A stretch of DNA of 64,000 nucleotides from Pseudoalteromonas rubra (GCF_000238295.3 NZ_AHCD03000035.1:930001-994000), one strand, 5' to 3'. Shown: positions 25,314-35,693, counted from the first letter of the stretch. Translations and numbers: made by a program. Notes: a model not told the origin generated them from the letters alone.

Positions 25314-27977
25314 ATGAAACGTATGCTGATCAATGCGACGCAGCAAGAAGAAATGCGCGTTGCACTGGTTGACGGCCAGCGTCTGTACGATCTAGATATC
25401 GAAAGCCCTGGTCATGAACAAAAAAAAGCCAACATTTACAAAGGTAAAATCACTCGTATAGAACCTTCCTTAGAAGCCGCTTTTGTCGATTATGGTGCTG
25501 AGCGCCACGGTTTCCTCCCTCTTAAAGAAATTGCCAAAACATACTTCCCTTCAGGTTACACCTTCAATGGTCGTCCAAACATTAAAGATGTGATCAAAGA
25601 AGGCCAGGAAGTCATTGTTCAGGTCGATAAAGAGGAACGAGGCCAGAAAGGGGCTGCGCTAACGACTTTCATCAGTGTCGCTGGGAGCTACTTGGTACTG
25701 ATGCCAAATAACCCACGTGCTGGCGGTATTTCTCGCCGCATCGAGGGTGATGAGCGTATCGAGCTGAAAGAAGCACTGAGCCGCCTGAACCTGCCAAAAG
25801 GTATGGGTCTAATTGTACGTACAGCAGGTGTTGGCAAGTCTTTTGAAGAATTAGAGTATGACCTTAAAGCGTTACTTGTGCACTGGGAAGCGATCCAAAA
25901 TGCAGCTGACAGCGGTAAGGCACCATTCTTAATTCATCAGGAAAGTAACGTCATTTTCCGCGCTATTCGTGATTATTTACGTCGCGATATCGGTGAAATC
26001 CTGATTGATAAAGCACGTGTATTTGAAGAAGCGAAAGCGCATATCGAGCGTTTCAGACCTGACTTCATAAACCGCGTTAAGCTGTATCAAAATGATGTTC
26101 CGTTATTCACACACTATCAAATCGAAAGTCAGATAGAATCAGCTTTCCAGCGTGAGGTACGTCTTCCTTCAGGTGGCTCTATCGTTATCGACCCAACGGA
26201 AGCACTGACCTCTATCGATATCAACTCGTCAAAAGCAACCAAGGGCGGTGATATCGAAGAAACAGCATTAAATACCAATTTAGAAGCCGCAGACGAAATT
26301 GCCCGCCAATTACGTTTACGTGACCTGGGTGGCCTGATAGTCATCGATTTCATTGATATGACGCCTCCTCGTCACCAACGTGAAGTGGAAAATCGTCTGA
26401 AAGACGCCGTACGCGCAGATCGTGCTCGCGTTCAGATCGGCAAGATTTCACGTTTTGGCCTGCTGGAAATGTCTCGTCAACGTCTGCGTCCATCGTTAGG
26501 TGAAGCCAGCCAGCATACGTGTCCACGCTGTGATGGTCAGGGAACCATACGTTCAAACGAATCGATTGCTTTGTCCATTTTACGTTTGATCGAAGAAGAA
26601 GCCATCAAAGAGAACACCGCTCAGGTTAATGCACAAGTACCGGTAAAAGTAGGCTCTTACCTGCTTAACGAAAAGCGCCGGGCTGTGCAGCGCATCGAAA
26701 AACGCCATAACTGTGATGTAGTGATCATTCCTAACCAGCACATGGAAACACCTCATTATGACGTTGTCCGTCTGCGCAAAGATGATGTACCGGAAAGCGT
26801 CAGCTATGATCAGGTTGTAACACCTGAAGTTGAAGTTGTCGCCGCGCCAATTGCTACCCCAGTGGTTAAAGAGGAGCCGGTTCTGAAAGGCGTCGCTATG
26901 CCAACAGCGCCAGCCCCAGCACCACAACCAGCGCAAGAAACAAAGCAACCTCAGACACAAAAGAAAGTAGAAGAGGAAGCGGGCCTGCTAAGTCGCATTG
27001 GCAAGTGGCTGAAAGGTCTGTTTGGTACTGAGGAAGAGCAAAAAGAGGAAGAGCAGCCTAAGCAACAGCCTCGCCAACGTCAGGACAACCGCCGTCGCAA
27101 TCAGCAGCGTCGTAAAAATCGCAATCGTAATGACCGCCGTAACGATGGTCGTAATGACGGCCGCAACGATGAACGCAATGACAACCGTAAGGCTGAGCAA
27201 GACAACAGCGATAATAAGGCACGTAAAGAAGATCAAAACGACAACCAGGAACGCAGCGAAGGTCGCAACAAGCGCCGTCGTCAAAACCAACGTCGTCGCA
27301 ATGATTCTGATAAAGCGAAGCAAAATACAGAGCAAAGTTCTGAGCAAAAGCAGGACAATGCAGAGCAAGCAACGCAGGAAAAAGCGAACAAACCTCGTCG
27401 CCAACGTCGTAACCTGAAGAAAAAGGTGCGCATTGAAGGAGAATCAAAAGCGACTCAAACTGCTAATGAAGCAGTTGTAGCTGAAACTGTAAACGATTCA
27501 ACGCAAAAACCGGAGCAAGTGCAACAGCCTGCTACAGAGCAAAAAGCGGAGACAGTCACAAAAGAAGTGACCCAACAAGCTGTTAAAGTTCAAGTACCTG
27601 CATCTGATGTCCCTGCGGATGAAGAGGTTAAGCTTACTCAGAATCAAGCTCAGGACAGCCAAAAAGGTGAAGAAACAGCGGAAGAAGACAAAGAGCAACG
27701 CGAACAGCCGCGCACTCGCTCTCGTCGCTCTCCACGTCACCTGAGAGCAGCTGGCCAGAAACGCAAACGTACTGAGAATAAAGATGCAACACCTGCATTT
27801 GTACCAGTTGCAGATCAGGCTGCTGCGGAGTTTGAAGCTGAGCTCAATGCCACAGCTGAGCAAGCAGCGGAAGCACCTGCTGCTGAACAAGCCGCAGAAG
27901 CACCTGCTGCTGAGCAAGCCGTAGAAGCACCTGCTGCTGAGCAAGTTGCAGAAGCACCTGCTGCTGAGCAAGGCTGA
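25314..27977 (+). CDS. rne: Ribonuclease E, catalytic half and start of tail (frame ends inside repeat)
   Basis: The reading frame gives 887 residues. An S1 RNA-binding domain lies near 38-120 (YKGKITRIEPSLEAAFVDYG). Catalytic Asp302 is in LTSIDINSSKA and Asp345 is in LIVIDFIDMTPPRHQ. The zinc-link cysteines are Cys403 and Cys406 in HTCPRCDGQG. A predicted amphipathic membrane-binding helix (LLSRIGKWLKGLFG) comes next, then a very basic RNA-binding region full of RRN/RND, as in the disordered scaffold half of RNase E. From about 845 the protein enters nonapeptide repeats (AAEAPAAEQ type) and stops at 27977 because of a frame break. The catalytic part is intact, so this product could be functional. 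The remaining tail is in the +1 frame (27973-31212). Confidence 0.93.
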   Translation: MKRMLINATQQEEMRVALVDGQRLYDLDIESPGHEQKKANIYKGKITRIEPSLEAAFVDYGAERHGFLPLKEIAKTYFPSGYTFNGRPNIKDVIKEGQEVIVQVDKEERGQKGAALTTFISVAGSYLVLMPNNPRAGGISRRIEGDERIELKEALSRLNLPKGMGLIVRTAGVGKSFEELEYDLKALLVHWEAIQNAADSGKAPFLIHQESNVIFRAIRDYLRRDIGEILIDKARVFEEAKAHIERFRPDFINRVKLYQNDVPLFTHYQIESQIESAFQREVRLPSGGSIVIDPTEALTSIDINSSKATKGGDIEETALNTNLEAADEIARQLRLRDLGGLIVIDFIDMTPPRHQREVENRLKDAVRADRARVQIGKISRFGLLEMSRQRLRPSLGEASQHTCPRCDGQGTIRSNESIALSILRLIEEEAIKENTAQVNAQVPVKVGSYLLNEKRRAVQRIEKRHNCDVVIIPNQHMETPHYDVVRLRKDDVPESVSYDQVVTPEVEVVAAPIATPVVKEEPVLKGVAMPTAPAPAPQPAQETKQPQTQKKVEEEAGLLSRIGKWLKGLFGTEEEQKEEEQPKQQPRQRQDNRRRNQQRRKNRNRNDRRNDGRNDGRNDERNDNRKAEQDNSDNKARKEDQNDNQERSEGRNKRRRQNQRRRNDSDKAKQNTEQSSEQKQDNAEQATQEKANKPRRQRRNLKKKVRIEGESKATQTANEAVVAETVNDSTQKPEQVQQPATEQKAETVTKEVTQQAVKVQVPASDVPADEEVKLTQNQAQDSQKGEETAEEDKEQREQPRTRSRRSPRHLRAAGQKRKRTENKDATPAFVPVADQAAAEFEAELNATAEQAAEAPAAEQAAEAPAAEQAVEAPAAEQVAEAPAAEQG

Positions 27978-30951
27978 GCAAGTTGTAGAAGCACCTGCTG
28001 CTGAGCAAGTTGTAGAAGCACCTGCTGCTGAGCAAGTTGTAGAAGCACCTGCTGCTGAGCAAGTTGTAGAAGCACCTGCTGCTGAGCAAGTTGTAGAAGC
28101 ACCTGCTGCTGAGCAAGTTGTAGAAGCACCTGCTGCTGAGCAAGTTGTAGAAGCACCTGCTGCTGAGCAAGTTGTAGAAGCACCTGCTGCTGAGCAAGTT
28201 GTAGAAGCACCTGCTGCTGAGCAAGTTGTAGAAGCACCTGCTGCTGAGCAAGTTGTAGAAGCACCTGCTGCTGAGCAAGTTGTAGAAGCACCTGCTGCTG
28301 AGCAAGTTGTAGAAGCACCTGCTGCTGAGCAAGTTGTAGAAGCACCTGCTGCTGAGCAAGTTGTAGAAGCACCTGCTGCTGAGCAAGTTGTAGAAGCACC
28401 TGCTGCTGAGCAAGTTGTAGAAGCACCTGCTGCTGAGCAAGTTGTAGAAGCACCTGCTGCTGAGCAAGTTGTAGAAGCACCTGCTGCTGAGCAAGTTGTA
28501 GAAGCACCTGCTGCTGAGCAAGTTGTAGAAGCACCTGCTGCTGAGCAAGTTGTAGAAGCACCTGCTGCTGAGCAAGTTGTAGAAGCACCTGCTGCTGAGC
28601 AAGTTGTAGAAGCACCTGCTGCTGAGCAAGTTGTAGAAGCACCTGCTGCTGAGCAAGTTGTAGAAGCACCTGCTGCTGAGCAAGTTGTAGAAGCACCTGC
28701 TGCTGAGCAAGTTGTAGAAGCACCTGCTGCTGAGCAAGTTGTAGAAGCACCTGCTGCTGAGCAAGTTGTAGAAGCACCTGCTGCTGAGCAAGTTGTAGAA
28801 GCACCTGCTGCTGAGCAAGTTGTAGAAGCACCTGCTGCTGAGCAAGTTGTAGAAGCACCTGCTGCTGAGCAAGTTGTAGAAGCACCTGCTGCTGAGCAAG
28901 TTGTAGAAGCACCTGCTGCTGAGCAAGTTGTAGAAGCACCTGCTGCTGAGCAAGTTGTAGAAGCACCTGCTGCTGAGCAAGTTGTAGAAGCACCTGCTGC
29001 TGAGCAAGTTGTAGAAGCACCTGCTGCTGAGCAAGTTGTAGAAGCACCTGCTGCTGAGCAAGTTGTAGAAGCACCTGCTGCTGAGCAAGTTGTAGAAGCA
29101 CCTGCTGCTGAGCAAGTTGTAGAAGCACCTGCTGCTGAGCAAGTTGTAGAAGCACCTGCTGCTGAGCAAGTTGTAGAAGCACCTGCTGCTGAGCAAGTTG
29201 TAGAAGCACCTGCTGCTGAGCAAGTTGTAGAAGCACCTGCTGCTGAGCAAGTTGTAGAAGCACCTGCTGCTGAGCAAGTTGTAGAAGCACCTGCTGCTGA
29301 GCAAGTTGTAGAAGCACCTGCTGCTGAGCAAGTTGTAGAAGCACCTGCTGCTGAGCAAGTTGTAGAAGCACCTGCTGCTGAGCAAGTTGTAGAAGCACCT
29401 GCTGCTGAGCAAGTTGTAGAAGCACCTGCTGCTGAGCAAGTTGTAGAAGCACCTGCTGCTGAGCAAGTTGTAGAAGCACCTGCTGCTGAGCAAGTTGTAG
29501 AAGCACCTGCTGCTGAGCAAGTTGTAGAAGCACCTGCTGCTGAGCAAGTTGTAGAAGCACCTGCTGCTGAGCAAGTTGTAGAAGCACCTGCTGCTGAGCA
29601 AGTTGTAGAAGCACCTGCTGCTGAGCAAGTTGTAGAAGCACCTGCTGCTGAGCAAGTTGTAGAAGCACCTGCTGCTGAGCAAGTTGTAGAAGCACCTGCT
29701 GCTGAGCAAGTTGTAGAAGCACCTGCTGCTGAGCAAGTTGTAGAAGCACCTGCTGCTGAGCAAGTTGTAGAAGCACCTGCTGCTGAGCAAGTTGTAGAAG
29801 CACCTGCTGCTGAGCAAGTTGTAGAAGCACCTGCTGCTGAGCAAGTTGTAGAAGCACCTGCTGCTGAGCAAGTTGTAGAAGCACCTGCTGCTGAGCAAGT
29901 TGTAGAAGCACCTGCTGCTGAGCAAGTTGTAGAAGCACCTGCTGCTGAGCAAGTTGTAGAAGCACCTGCTGCTGAGCAAGTTGTAGAAGCACCTGCTGCT
30001 GAGCAAGTTGTAGAAGCACCTGCTGCTGAGCAAGTTGTAGAAGCACCTGCTGCTGAGCAAGTTGTAGAAGCACCTGCTGCTGAGCAAGTTGTAGAAGCAC
30101 CTGCTGCTGAGCAAGTTGTAGAAGCACCTGCTGCTGAGCAAGTTGTAGAAGCACCTGCTGCTGAGCAAGTTGTAGAAGCACCTGCTGCTGAGCAAGTTGT
30201 AGAAGCACCTGCTGCTGAGCAAGTTGTAGAAGCACCTGCTGCTGAGCAAGTTGTAGAAGCACCTGCTGCTGAGCAAGTTGTAGAAGCACCTGCTGCTGAG
30301 CAAGTTGTAGAAGCACCTGCTGCTGAGCAAGTTGTAGAAGCACCTGCTGCTGAGCAAGTTGTAGAAGCACCTGCTGCTGAGCAAGTTGTAGAAGCACCTG
30401 CTGCTGAGCAAGTTGTAGAAGCACCTGCTGCTGAGCAAGTTGTAGAAGCACCTGCTGCTGAGCAAGTTGTAGAAGCACCTGCTGCTGAGCAAGTTGTAGA
30501 AGCACCTGCAGCTGAGCAAGCCGTAGAAGCACCTGCTGCTGAGCAAGCCGTAGAAGCACCTGCTGCTGAGCAAGTTGCAGAAGCACCTGCTGCTGAGCAA
30601 GTTGCAGAAGCACCTGCTGCTGAGCAAGTTGCAGAAGCACCTGCAGCTGAGCAAGCCGTAGAAGCACCTGCTGCTGAGCAAGCCGTAGAAGCACCTGCTG
30701 CTGAGCAAGTTGCAGAAGCACCTGCTGCTGAGCAAGCCGTAGAAGCACCTGCTGCTGAGCAAGTTGCAGAAGCACCTGCTACTGAGCAAGTTGTAGAAGC
30801 ACCTGCTGCTGAGCAAGCCGTTGAAGCCCCTGCTGCTGAGCAAGTTGTAGAAGCACCTGCTACTGAGCAAGCCGCAGAAGCACCTGCTACTGAGCAAGTA
30901 GAAGAAACACCTGCCGCTGAGCCAGTTGTTGAAGCGCCTGCTGCTAAACAA
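27850..30951 (+). repeat. Tandem 27-bp repeat coding for VVEAPAAEQ, about 114 units
   Basis: Four diverged units (AAEAPAAEQ, AVEAPAAEQ, VAEAPAAEQ) precede a frame break near 27970. Then 94 units coding for VVEAPAAEQ run from 27982 to 30519: the first GTT is at 27982 and the last at 30493, a distance of exactly 93 x 27. Sixteen diverged units (AV, VA and VV forms, ATEQ variants, VEETPAAEP, VVEAPAAKQ) end at 30951. The central units look identical at DNA level apart from a GCA for GCT in the last one, which is the pattern of recent homogenisation with older units at both edges. Since 27 is a multiple of three, all six frames stay open over the array. Confidence 0.95.
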
Positions 30952-31212
30952 GTTGCAAAGGTAGCTGTTGAAACCACTCCACTAGTGAAGGCCACTGAAT
31001 CAGCGGTATCGGTCCGTGTGCGTTATCAGCATGTTGCTGAAGCACCAATGACAAAAGCCGCTGCTGATGAAAGCGCTGATATCGCCATTACAGTCCTGGC
31101 AATGCCAGACTCCATGCGCGAAAAAGTGAGCGACAGTGGTCAGGGCTCTGGCTCTAAGTCTCCGACAGCAAGAGCAAGCTCGGCTATGGCATCACCAGCC
31201 AGCTACGAATAG
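27973..31212 (+). pseudogene. rne: Frame-shifted 3' part of rne (repeat tail and C-terminus)
   Basis: Downstream of the break the same repeat protein continues in the next frame for about 1080 codons and ends with a unique C-terminal sequence. That sequence includes SAVSVRVRYQHVAEAPMTKA, where the APMTK element is like the C-terminal end of other RNase E proteins. At the break, two GAGCAAG repeats are 10 bp apart instead of 27, a 17-bp deficit. Adding 17 bp, or removing 10, restores one frame from 25314 to 31212; with the added bases this gives 1972 codons including the stop. It has no start of its own with a ribosome site, so I treat it as the severed tail of rne. A sequencing or assembly error in the array is a real alternative. 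Confidence 0.75.
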
Positions 31213-31232
31213 GTTTGATATAAAACCTTTTA

Positions 31233-31258
31233 AAAGGGCCGCATATGCGGCCCTTTTT
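31233..31258 (+). terminator. Intrinsic terminator after rne
   Basis: GGGCCGCATATGCGGCCC is a perfect inverted repeat flanked by A-runs on the left and TTTTT on the right, about 20 bases after the stop codon at 31212. Confidence 0.9.
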
Positions 31259-31839
31259 GATCCTCCTTGCTCATGCGTTCAAGAGTGAGCCTGTCATGTC
31301 AGCCTGCATAGTTAAGCAGTTAATTTTCTCGCAAGAAAGCCTTAAGTTAGCCCCTTTCACGTCCAGCCATCACTCAGGGACCTATCTGTTAAGAAGATAA
31401 AAGTGTGTGGCCTGATAGTAAAAAAGGAATCCTTAATGCTGTATTAGCGAGTTTAACTCTGTCATTCATTAGATACTCAGTATGATATTCACTTGCAAGA
31501 ACTGAGGTGTCAGGGCTGAAACAGGTGAGTTGTTGCCGCTGCAAATTTACAACCTCCCATTTTGACCAATTTTTCTCTGAGCAGCTTAGAAGGCAGGCGA
31601 CTAAAATGAGCCACTCCTCTAAGCTTGGCCCGTTTCAAGATAAAAATGTCCAAAAATTAAATGTGTGAAAGGCGATGTCAGGATAAAGGTTGATTCAGGA
31701 AGTTATCCGAACGAATAACCGTTAAACTAGATTGCTGCACAATAGTATTGGAGAAGTGTAAGGAAAAAAATGGTTTACATCGAAGGCGAAAGGAGTGGCC
31801 GTGCCAGCGCCAATAGCGCTGGACAAACCAGCCTCAAAA
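31259..31839. other. Non-coding gap of about 580 bp downstream of rne
   Basis: No reading frame with convincing coding character is seen. A hairpin CCAGCGC-CAATA-GCGCTGG lies at 31804-31822 without a T-run. A short frame from 31770 has a good AAGGA ribosome site but runs antisense into the transglycosylase gene and was not accepted. I see no RNA gene that I can name. Confidence 0.4.
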
Positions 31840-33153
31840 TTAGATATACAACTTCTCTGTCGCCAGCACTTTTTTCAGATACCTACGTGTCTCATTGTAG
31901 GGCAAACCTTGTTGTAGTGCTTCCAGGACGCGCTCAGGTGACAATGAGTTAATCACTCGCGCCGCGCGCTTAATATTTCGAGAACCGTCGGCATTAAACA
32001 CACTGGCGACATTACCGGCGCCTGTATTATAAGCCGCTATCATACAGTACTTACGACTTAGTGGATCCTTTATTGCGCTAAGATATCGATCGTTGAGAAG
32101 GTGTAAATACGCCGTGCCTGCCTCAATATTGTTATCAACCACATACAGGTAAGGCGGGCTCATTGGCTCATCCAGCTCATAGAGGAATCGATTTACATCA
32201 ACGCCTGCACTGGTTGGTACGATCTGCATTAAACCAAATGCAGGAATATGTGATTTAGCGAGCGGATTAAAGTGACTTTCTGTATGCATCACCGCCAACA
32301 CCAGACTAGTATCGATCTCAAAGCGTTCGCTTTGCTTTGCGATTTGACCCTGGTACTCAGAGGCGCGCTTGTGTGCCAGACCATTTTTCGGCATTTTTAT
32401 CCGTACCTGAGTGATCTGCTGTGGTTCAGTTTTAGAAATCTGTCTGACAGACTTAGTCAGATTTTTAATGCGTTTGGTTGCTAGCTCATCCAACTCAGCT
32501 TTTTTTGTTTCCAGCTGCTTATTTGCAGCTTCTACCAATTGCGGCTCCGATTGCAATGCCAGCGCTTCATCGGCCTGCTGCTCTGCTAACTTTTTCTGTT
32601 CCTGTGTTTGCTGCTTAATCTGAGCTTTTGCGGCGATGATGGATTTAACGCGCAGTCCATTATCTATTGCAACCTGCTCACGCTCGCTGGAACCACTTGT
32701 TAGTGATTCACCGCTCAAAAAAGACTGAAACAGCTTCTGTTCAGATTGTCTGAACCTCTCAATAGCTTGAGATATCTGCTGATCCGAGACATGTGTTCCT
32801 GCATGGTGCCGCACACTGAGAATTAACTCATTGTTCTGAAAGTCAACTTCCAGGCGTTCTCGATTATCGTCCGAGTAACCAACAAACTGGCTTTGGTCAG
32901 ACACTTTCGCCTCACCCCATTGCTGGATCAGCTGATCGCGAAACGCATCAAACTCTTCAAAATGCGCCTCAACATAATCATTAAATTCTTGTAAATGTTG
33001 CGCCTTATAGCGCTCAAATTCCGTTTGTTCCTGGGCGCTGCTGTCATAGGTTTGCATTGCCGCTTCCAGTTCATTAAACAAACTAGATGTACTGGCAACC
33101 GCTACTGCGGCGGCAAACTGAGATGCAATCGTCAATGCAAGTATGGTTTTCAC
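31840..33153 (-). CDS. MltC-like lytic murein transglycosylase
   Basis: This 437-residue protein starts at GTG 33153 behind AGGAG. It has a signal peptide (ILALTIASQFAAAVAVAS), an N-terminal DUF3393-type region, a long Gln/Glu/Lys-rich coiled-coil segment at about 170-240 (AQIKQQTQEQKKLAEQQ) and a C-terminal SLT domain. In the SLT domain the catalytic Glu lies in VLAVMHTESHFNPLAKS, followed by AFGLMQIVPTSAG and YNTGAGNVASVF. This matches membrane-bound lytic transglycosylase C in layout, but there is no lipobox, and the coiled coil is longer than usual, so it may be soluble in the periplasm. It cleaves glycan strands to 1,6-anhydro-muropeptides. Confidence 0.85.
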   Translation of the reverse strand: MKTILALTIASQFAAAVAVASTSSLFNELEAAMQTYDSSAQEQTEFERYKAQHLQEFNDYVEAHFEEFDAFRDQLIQQWGEAKVSDQSQFVGYSDDNRERLEVDFQNNELILSVRHHAGTHVSDQQISQAIERFRQSEQKLFQSFLSGESLTSGSSEREQVAIDNGLRVKSIIAAKAQIKQQTQEQKKLAEQQADEALALQSEPQLVEAANKQLETKKAELDELATKRIKNLTKSVRQISKTEPQQITQVRIKMPKNGLAHKRASEYQGQIAKQSERFEIDTSLVLAVMHTESHFNPLAKSHIPAFGLMQIVPTSAGVDVNRFLYELDEPMSPPYLYVVDNNIEAGTAYLHLLNDRYLSAIKDPLSRKYCMIAAYNTGAGNVASVFNADGSRNIKRAARVINSLSPERVLEALQQGLPYNETRRYLKKVLATEKLYI

Positions 33154-33170
33154 AGCCCACTCCTATCAAT

Positions 33171-33196
33171 GAAAAGCGCACCCTTGTGAGGTGCGC
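33171..33196 (-). terminator. Hairpin terminator after the LPP20 lipoprotein gene
   Basis: GCGCACC and GGTGCGC form a 7-bp stem with a 7-base loop. On the minus strand it is followed by TTTTC and lies directly after the stop of the gene ending at 33203. Confidence 0.6.
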
Positions 33197-33202
33197 ATAC
33201 AA

Positions 33203-33781
33203 TTAATTGGTTAATCTGGCGATTTCTTTTTCCAGATCTTTTTCAGCTTTAAACGCTTTGAATTCCTGATACAGGAATTGCTCATCTTGCGGATTAATTT
33301 GCTTCTTGCTTTCTTTTACTAAGTCTTTAAACAAGGTTTTTGTTAATGCCGGTGATAATGTGGTCAGGGCACAGAAATAATCTTTGCCACCAATCTCAAC
33401 CACATCGGCTTTAATTACACGAGAGCCATTCAGTGTTTGCTTTGTTAGTTGCTTTGATACAGAGCTAAACGTCGCACCGACCGTTGTTTCTTCATTCGCA
33501 TCAGTACGGTTAGAAAAAGTCTTATCCAACCCTTCGATACGCGTTTCAATTTGCTGTGCCAGCGCTAACCTTGCATTCGCGACGGCCATTTTCTGGTCAA
33601 TTGAGATATTGCCTGAAAACTTCACACAATCCGCAGCAGCGATGCCATTTTCAACAGCTGGGTTTAAAACCCAATCTGGTATATTAATCTTCGACTCAGA
33701 AGCTGTCTTTTCTCCGGTCGAGCTACAGGCTGTTAACATCCCTGCTACGAGCATAGTAGTAATAAGCGGTTTGATCTTCAT
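33203..33781 (-). CDS. LPP20-family lipoprotein
   Basis: This 192-residue protein starts at ATG 33781, with AAGGA 7 bases upstream and the signal MKIKPLITTMLVAGMLTACS directly after it (lipobox Cys19). The mature part has the LPP20 features: PDWVLNPAVENGIAAADCVK, then AVANARLALAQQIETRIEGL, an 'activate-and-oligomerise' type domain also seen in the gene at 36261-37298. The role is not established; family members are surface or periplasmic lipoproteins. It is divergent from the COG3014/LpoB-like lipoprotein operon, so the two units probably share regulation. Confidence 0.8.
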   Translation of the reverse strand: MKIKPLITTMLVAGMLTACSSTGEKTASESKINIPDWVLNPAVENGIAAADCVKFSGNISIDQKMAVANARLALAQQIETRIEGLDKTFSNRTDANEETTVGATFSSVSKQLTKQTLNGSRVIKADVVEIGGKDYFCALTTLSPALTKTLFKDLVKESKKQINPQDEQFLYQEFKAFKAEKDLEKEIARLTN

Positions 33782-33983
33782 GATATTGTCCTTCGAGCTA
33801 TTGATTGCTAAGCGATGATTTAAATTTAACAAAAGCCTGATTGCTTTACAGTAATAAATTGTAAGAACGATTTCTTACAATATTCAGCTTCAAAAAAAGC
33901 AAAATAATCTTTAAGTTAGTGCAAATATATCCAACTTCTTTGGTATAGTCACCGTAAACTTTATTACAAGCAAAGGAAGCGTA

Positions 33984-35693
33984 ATGCTATCTCTATTCAA
34001 CACTTTGCATTATCGAGCTTGGTTAACCGTGGCCCTGATTGTGGTTCTGACTGGATGCAATACAACACCCGCCAACAAAAACGCGATTTTACTTGCTCAG
34101 CAAGGTCAGTTTGAGCAAGCCAAGTCGGCGATAGAAACAACCTACTCCGCATCAGGTAAAAATAAGTTACTACGTTACCTTGAACTAGGTACTTTGTATC
34201 ACCTCGAGCAACAGTACAAATTAAGCAATGACAACCTTGATCAAGCCAAAGCCATTATTGAAGAGCAATATACTATCAGCGTTTCAGAGCAAGCGCTGGC
34301 GCTGCTCAGCGGCCCGACTTACACTACTTTCTCAGGTAAAGAGTTCCACCGTCCTCTGATAAACGTATTTAAAGCACTCAACTATAACGCACTCGCAAAC
34401 CAAAACCCTGCTCAAAGACAGTACTACCTGGATGCGGCTCTGGTCGAAATGCGTCAACTCGATACCTACTTGTCAACACTCACGAACGAAACAGGTGGTT
34501 ATGATGGCAAGCCCAGTGGTGACGGACTCACCGACCGCGTTATGCGTATTCTACAGCCGCTTCTGGCTCCTAACGACCTGCTAAAAAACGTCGACTACAG
34601 AGATGATGCGTTTGCCCACTATATCAGTGGCATTCTGTACGAAAGCAGCAATGAACTAGACGCAGCCCGTATCCAGTACCAAAGAGCCGCAGCCGCATTT
34701 GAACAAGGTTTTGCTAAACAATACGATCTAGACAGTACCGTAACACTACAAGCTTATGCTGATTTGACCCGAGTCATGCGCAAAGCAGGTGGATATGGTA
34801 ATGAACTTCGCGCGCTTGAAAAAAAATGGGGCGATAGCATCCGTGAAACAAAACAATCAGGCCCTCTTCTCACTGTCGTTCAAAATGCAGGGATTGGTCC
34901 ACAACGCAAAGAATTTAATTTATTACTGAAAGCCGATCATGATGCCAAAGCACTGGTTGTGACCCCTATTCTCTGGGGGACGTCTTCGGAGCGAAAAGCA
35001 CAGATGTGGTGGTTCCAGATGCTATATGCCGATACCAGCTTATTCGACATGATGCAGAATTATGCCACCGGTGACCTGGGAGATGTAGCAATGGGCGCAT
35101 TAACCAAGCGCTTGCCTTTGGGCGATTCGCTTTGGCAAAGTGCCAAGACTGCCGGGTTGATTGATGCGCTTGAACATGGAAGTCGTATTGCGGTGACTTA
35201 TCTTGAGCCGTTCGAACAAAAAATAGAAAGGACAGAGCTGTGGATTGATGGCCAAAAAGTCTCTGAACTGGACAACTATCACTCAGTCAGCCTGCTGACT
35301 TTACAAAGCGCACTTAAAAATGCCAACAGAGAGATGCAAATCGCGCTTACGCGAGAAGTCGTCAAGGCGATGACAGCGCACAAAGCAATTCAAAGCACTG
35401 GTCTTCAGGCATTTGATGGCTTTGCCAAATTAGCAACCAGTGTCGTCAACGCGGTCACCGCGAGTGCCGACCTGCGTCAATGGCAGTCACTTCCGTCTCA
35501 TATAAAACTGGCACAAGTGCCTGTAAATCAGGGCACAGTCAATATTACGCTTAAGACAAAGCTGCGCTCAGGCAGAGTCATTGAGCAATCTGACACATTA
35601 GAAATAAACGAAAATATGACGCTGTGGCATACTCGCACTTTCATTGAAAGTGCCAAATCCGCAGCACCATCCACTCTGTTTACAATGGAATAA
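33984..35693 (+). CDS. COG3014-family lipoprotein with TPR-like repeats
   Basis: This 569-residue protein has a lipobox (VALIVVLTGCNTTP). The N-terminal half is helical with TPR-like spacing (AQQGQFEQAKSAIETTYSAS, LELGTLYHLEQQYKLSNDNL, AHYISGILYESSNELDAARI). The C-terminal half is beta-rich. It has the length and pattern of COG3014 lipoproteins, which are regularly found next to LpoB-like and LPP20 lipoproteins, as here. The function is unknown. It is the first gene of a three-gene unit, starting 8 bases after AAGGAAG. Confidence 0.8.
   Translation: MLSLFNTLHYRAWLTVALIVVLTGCNTTPANKNAILLAQQGQFEQAKSAIETTYSASGKNKLLRYLELGTLYHLEQQYKLSNDNLDQAKAIIEEQYTISVSEQALALLSGPTYTTFSGKEFHRPLINVFKALNYNALANQNPAQRQYYLDAALVEMRQLDTYLSTLTNETGGYDGKPSGDGLTDRVMRILQPLLAPNDLLKNVDYRDDAFAHYISGILYESSNELDAARIQYQRAAAAFEQGFAKQYDLDSTVTLQAYADLTRVMRKAGGYGNELRALEKKWGDSIRETKQSGPLLTVVQNAGIGPQRKEFNLLLKADHDAKALVVTPILWGTSSERKAQMWWFQMLYADTSLFDMMQNYATGDLGDVAMGALTKRLPLGDSLWQSAKTAGLIDALEHGSRIAVTYLEPFEQKIERTELWIDGQKVSELDNYHSVSLLTLQSALKNANREMQIALTREVVKAMTAHKAIQSTGLQAFDGFAKLATSVVNAVTASADLRQWQSLPSHIKLAQVPVNQGTVNITLKTKLRSGRVIEQSDTLEINENMTLWHTRTFIESAKSAAPSTLFTME

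Noticed and set aside
27982..30519. Surface adhesin or antifreeze-type repeat protein
   Set aside because: The repeat is in frame with and continuous from the RNase E catalytic domain (apart from the local break), has no signal peptide, and the distal end carries an APMTK element like RNase E C-termini.
27498..30995. Very long minus-strand open frames (about 990-1165 codons) across the rne repeat
   Set aside because: They exist because a 27-bp unit without stop codons repeats in phase; all frames are open. They lack ribosome sites and family features.
31770..31952. 60-codon plus-strand frame with a good AAGGA site
   Set aside because: More than half lies antisense to the end of the MltC-like gene, and the composition is not protein-like. 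Kept only as a weak possibility.
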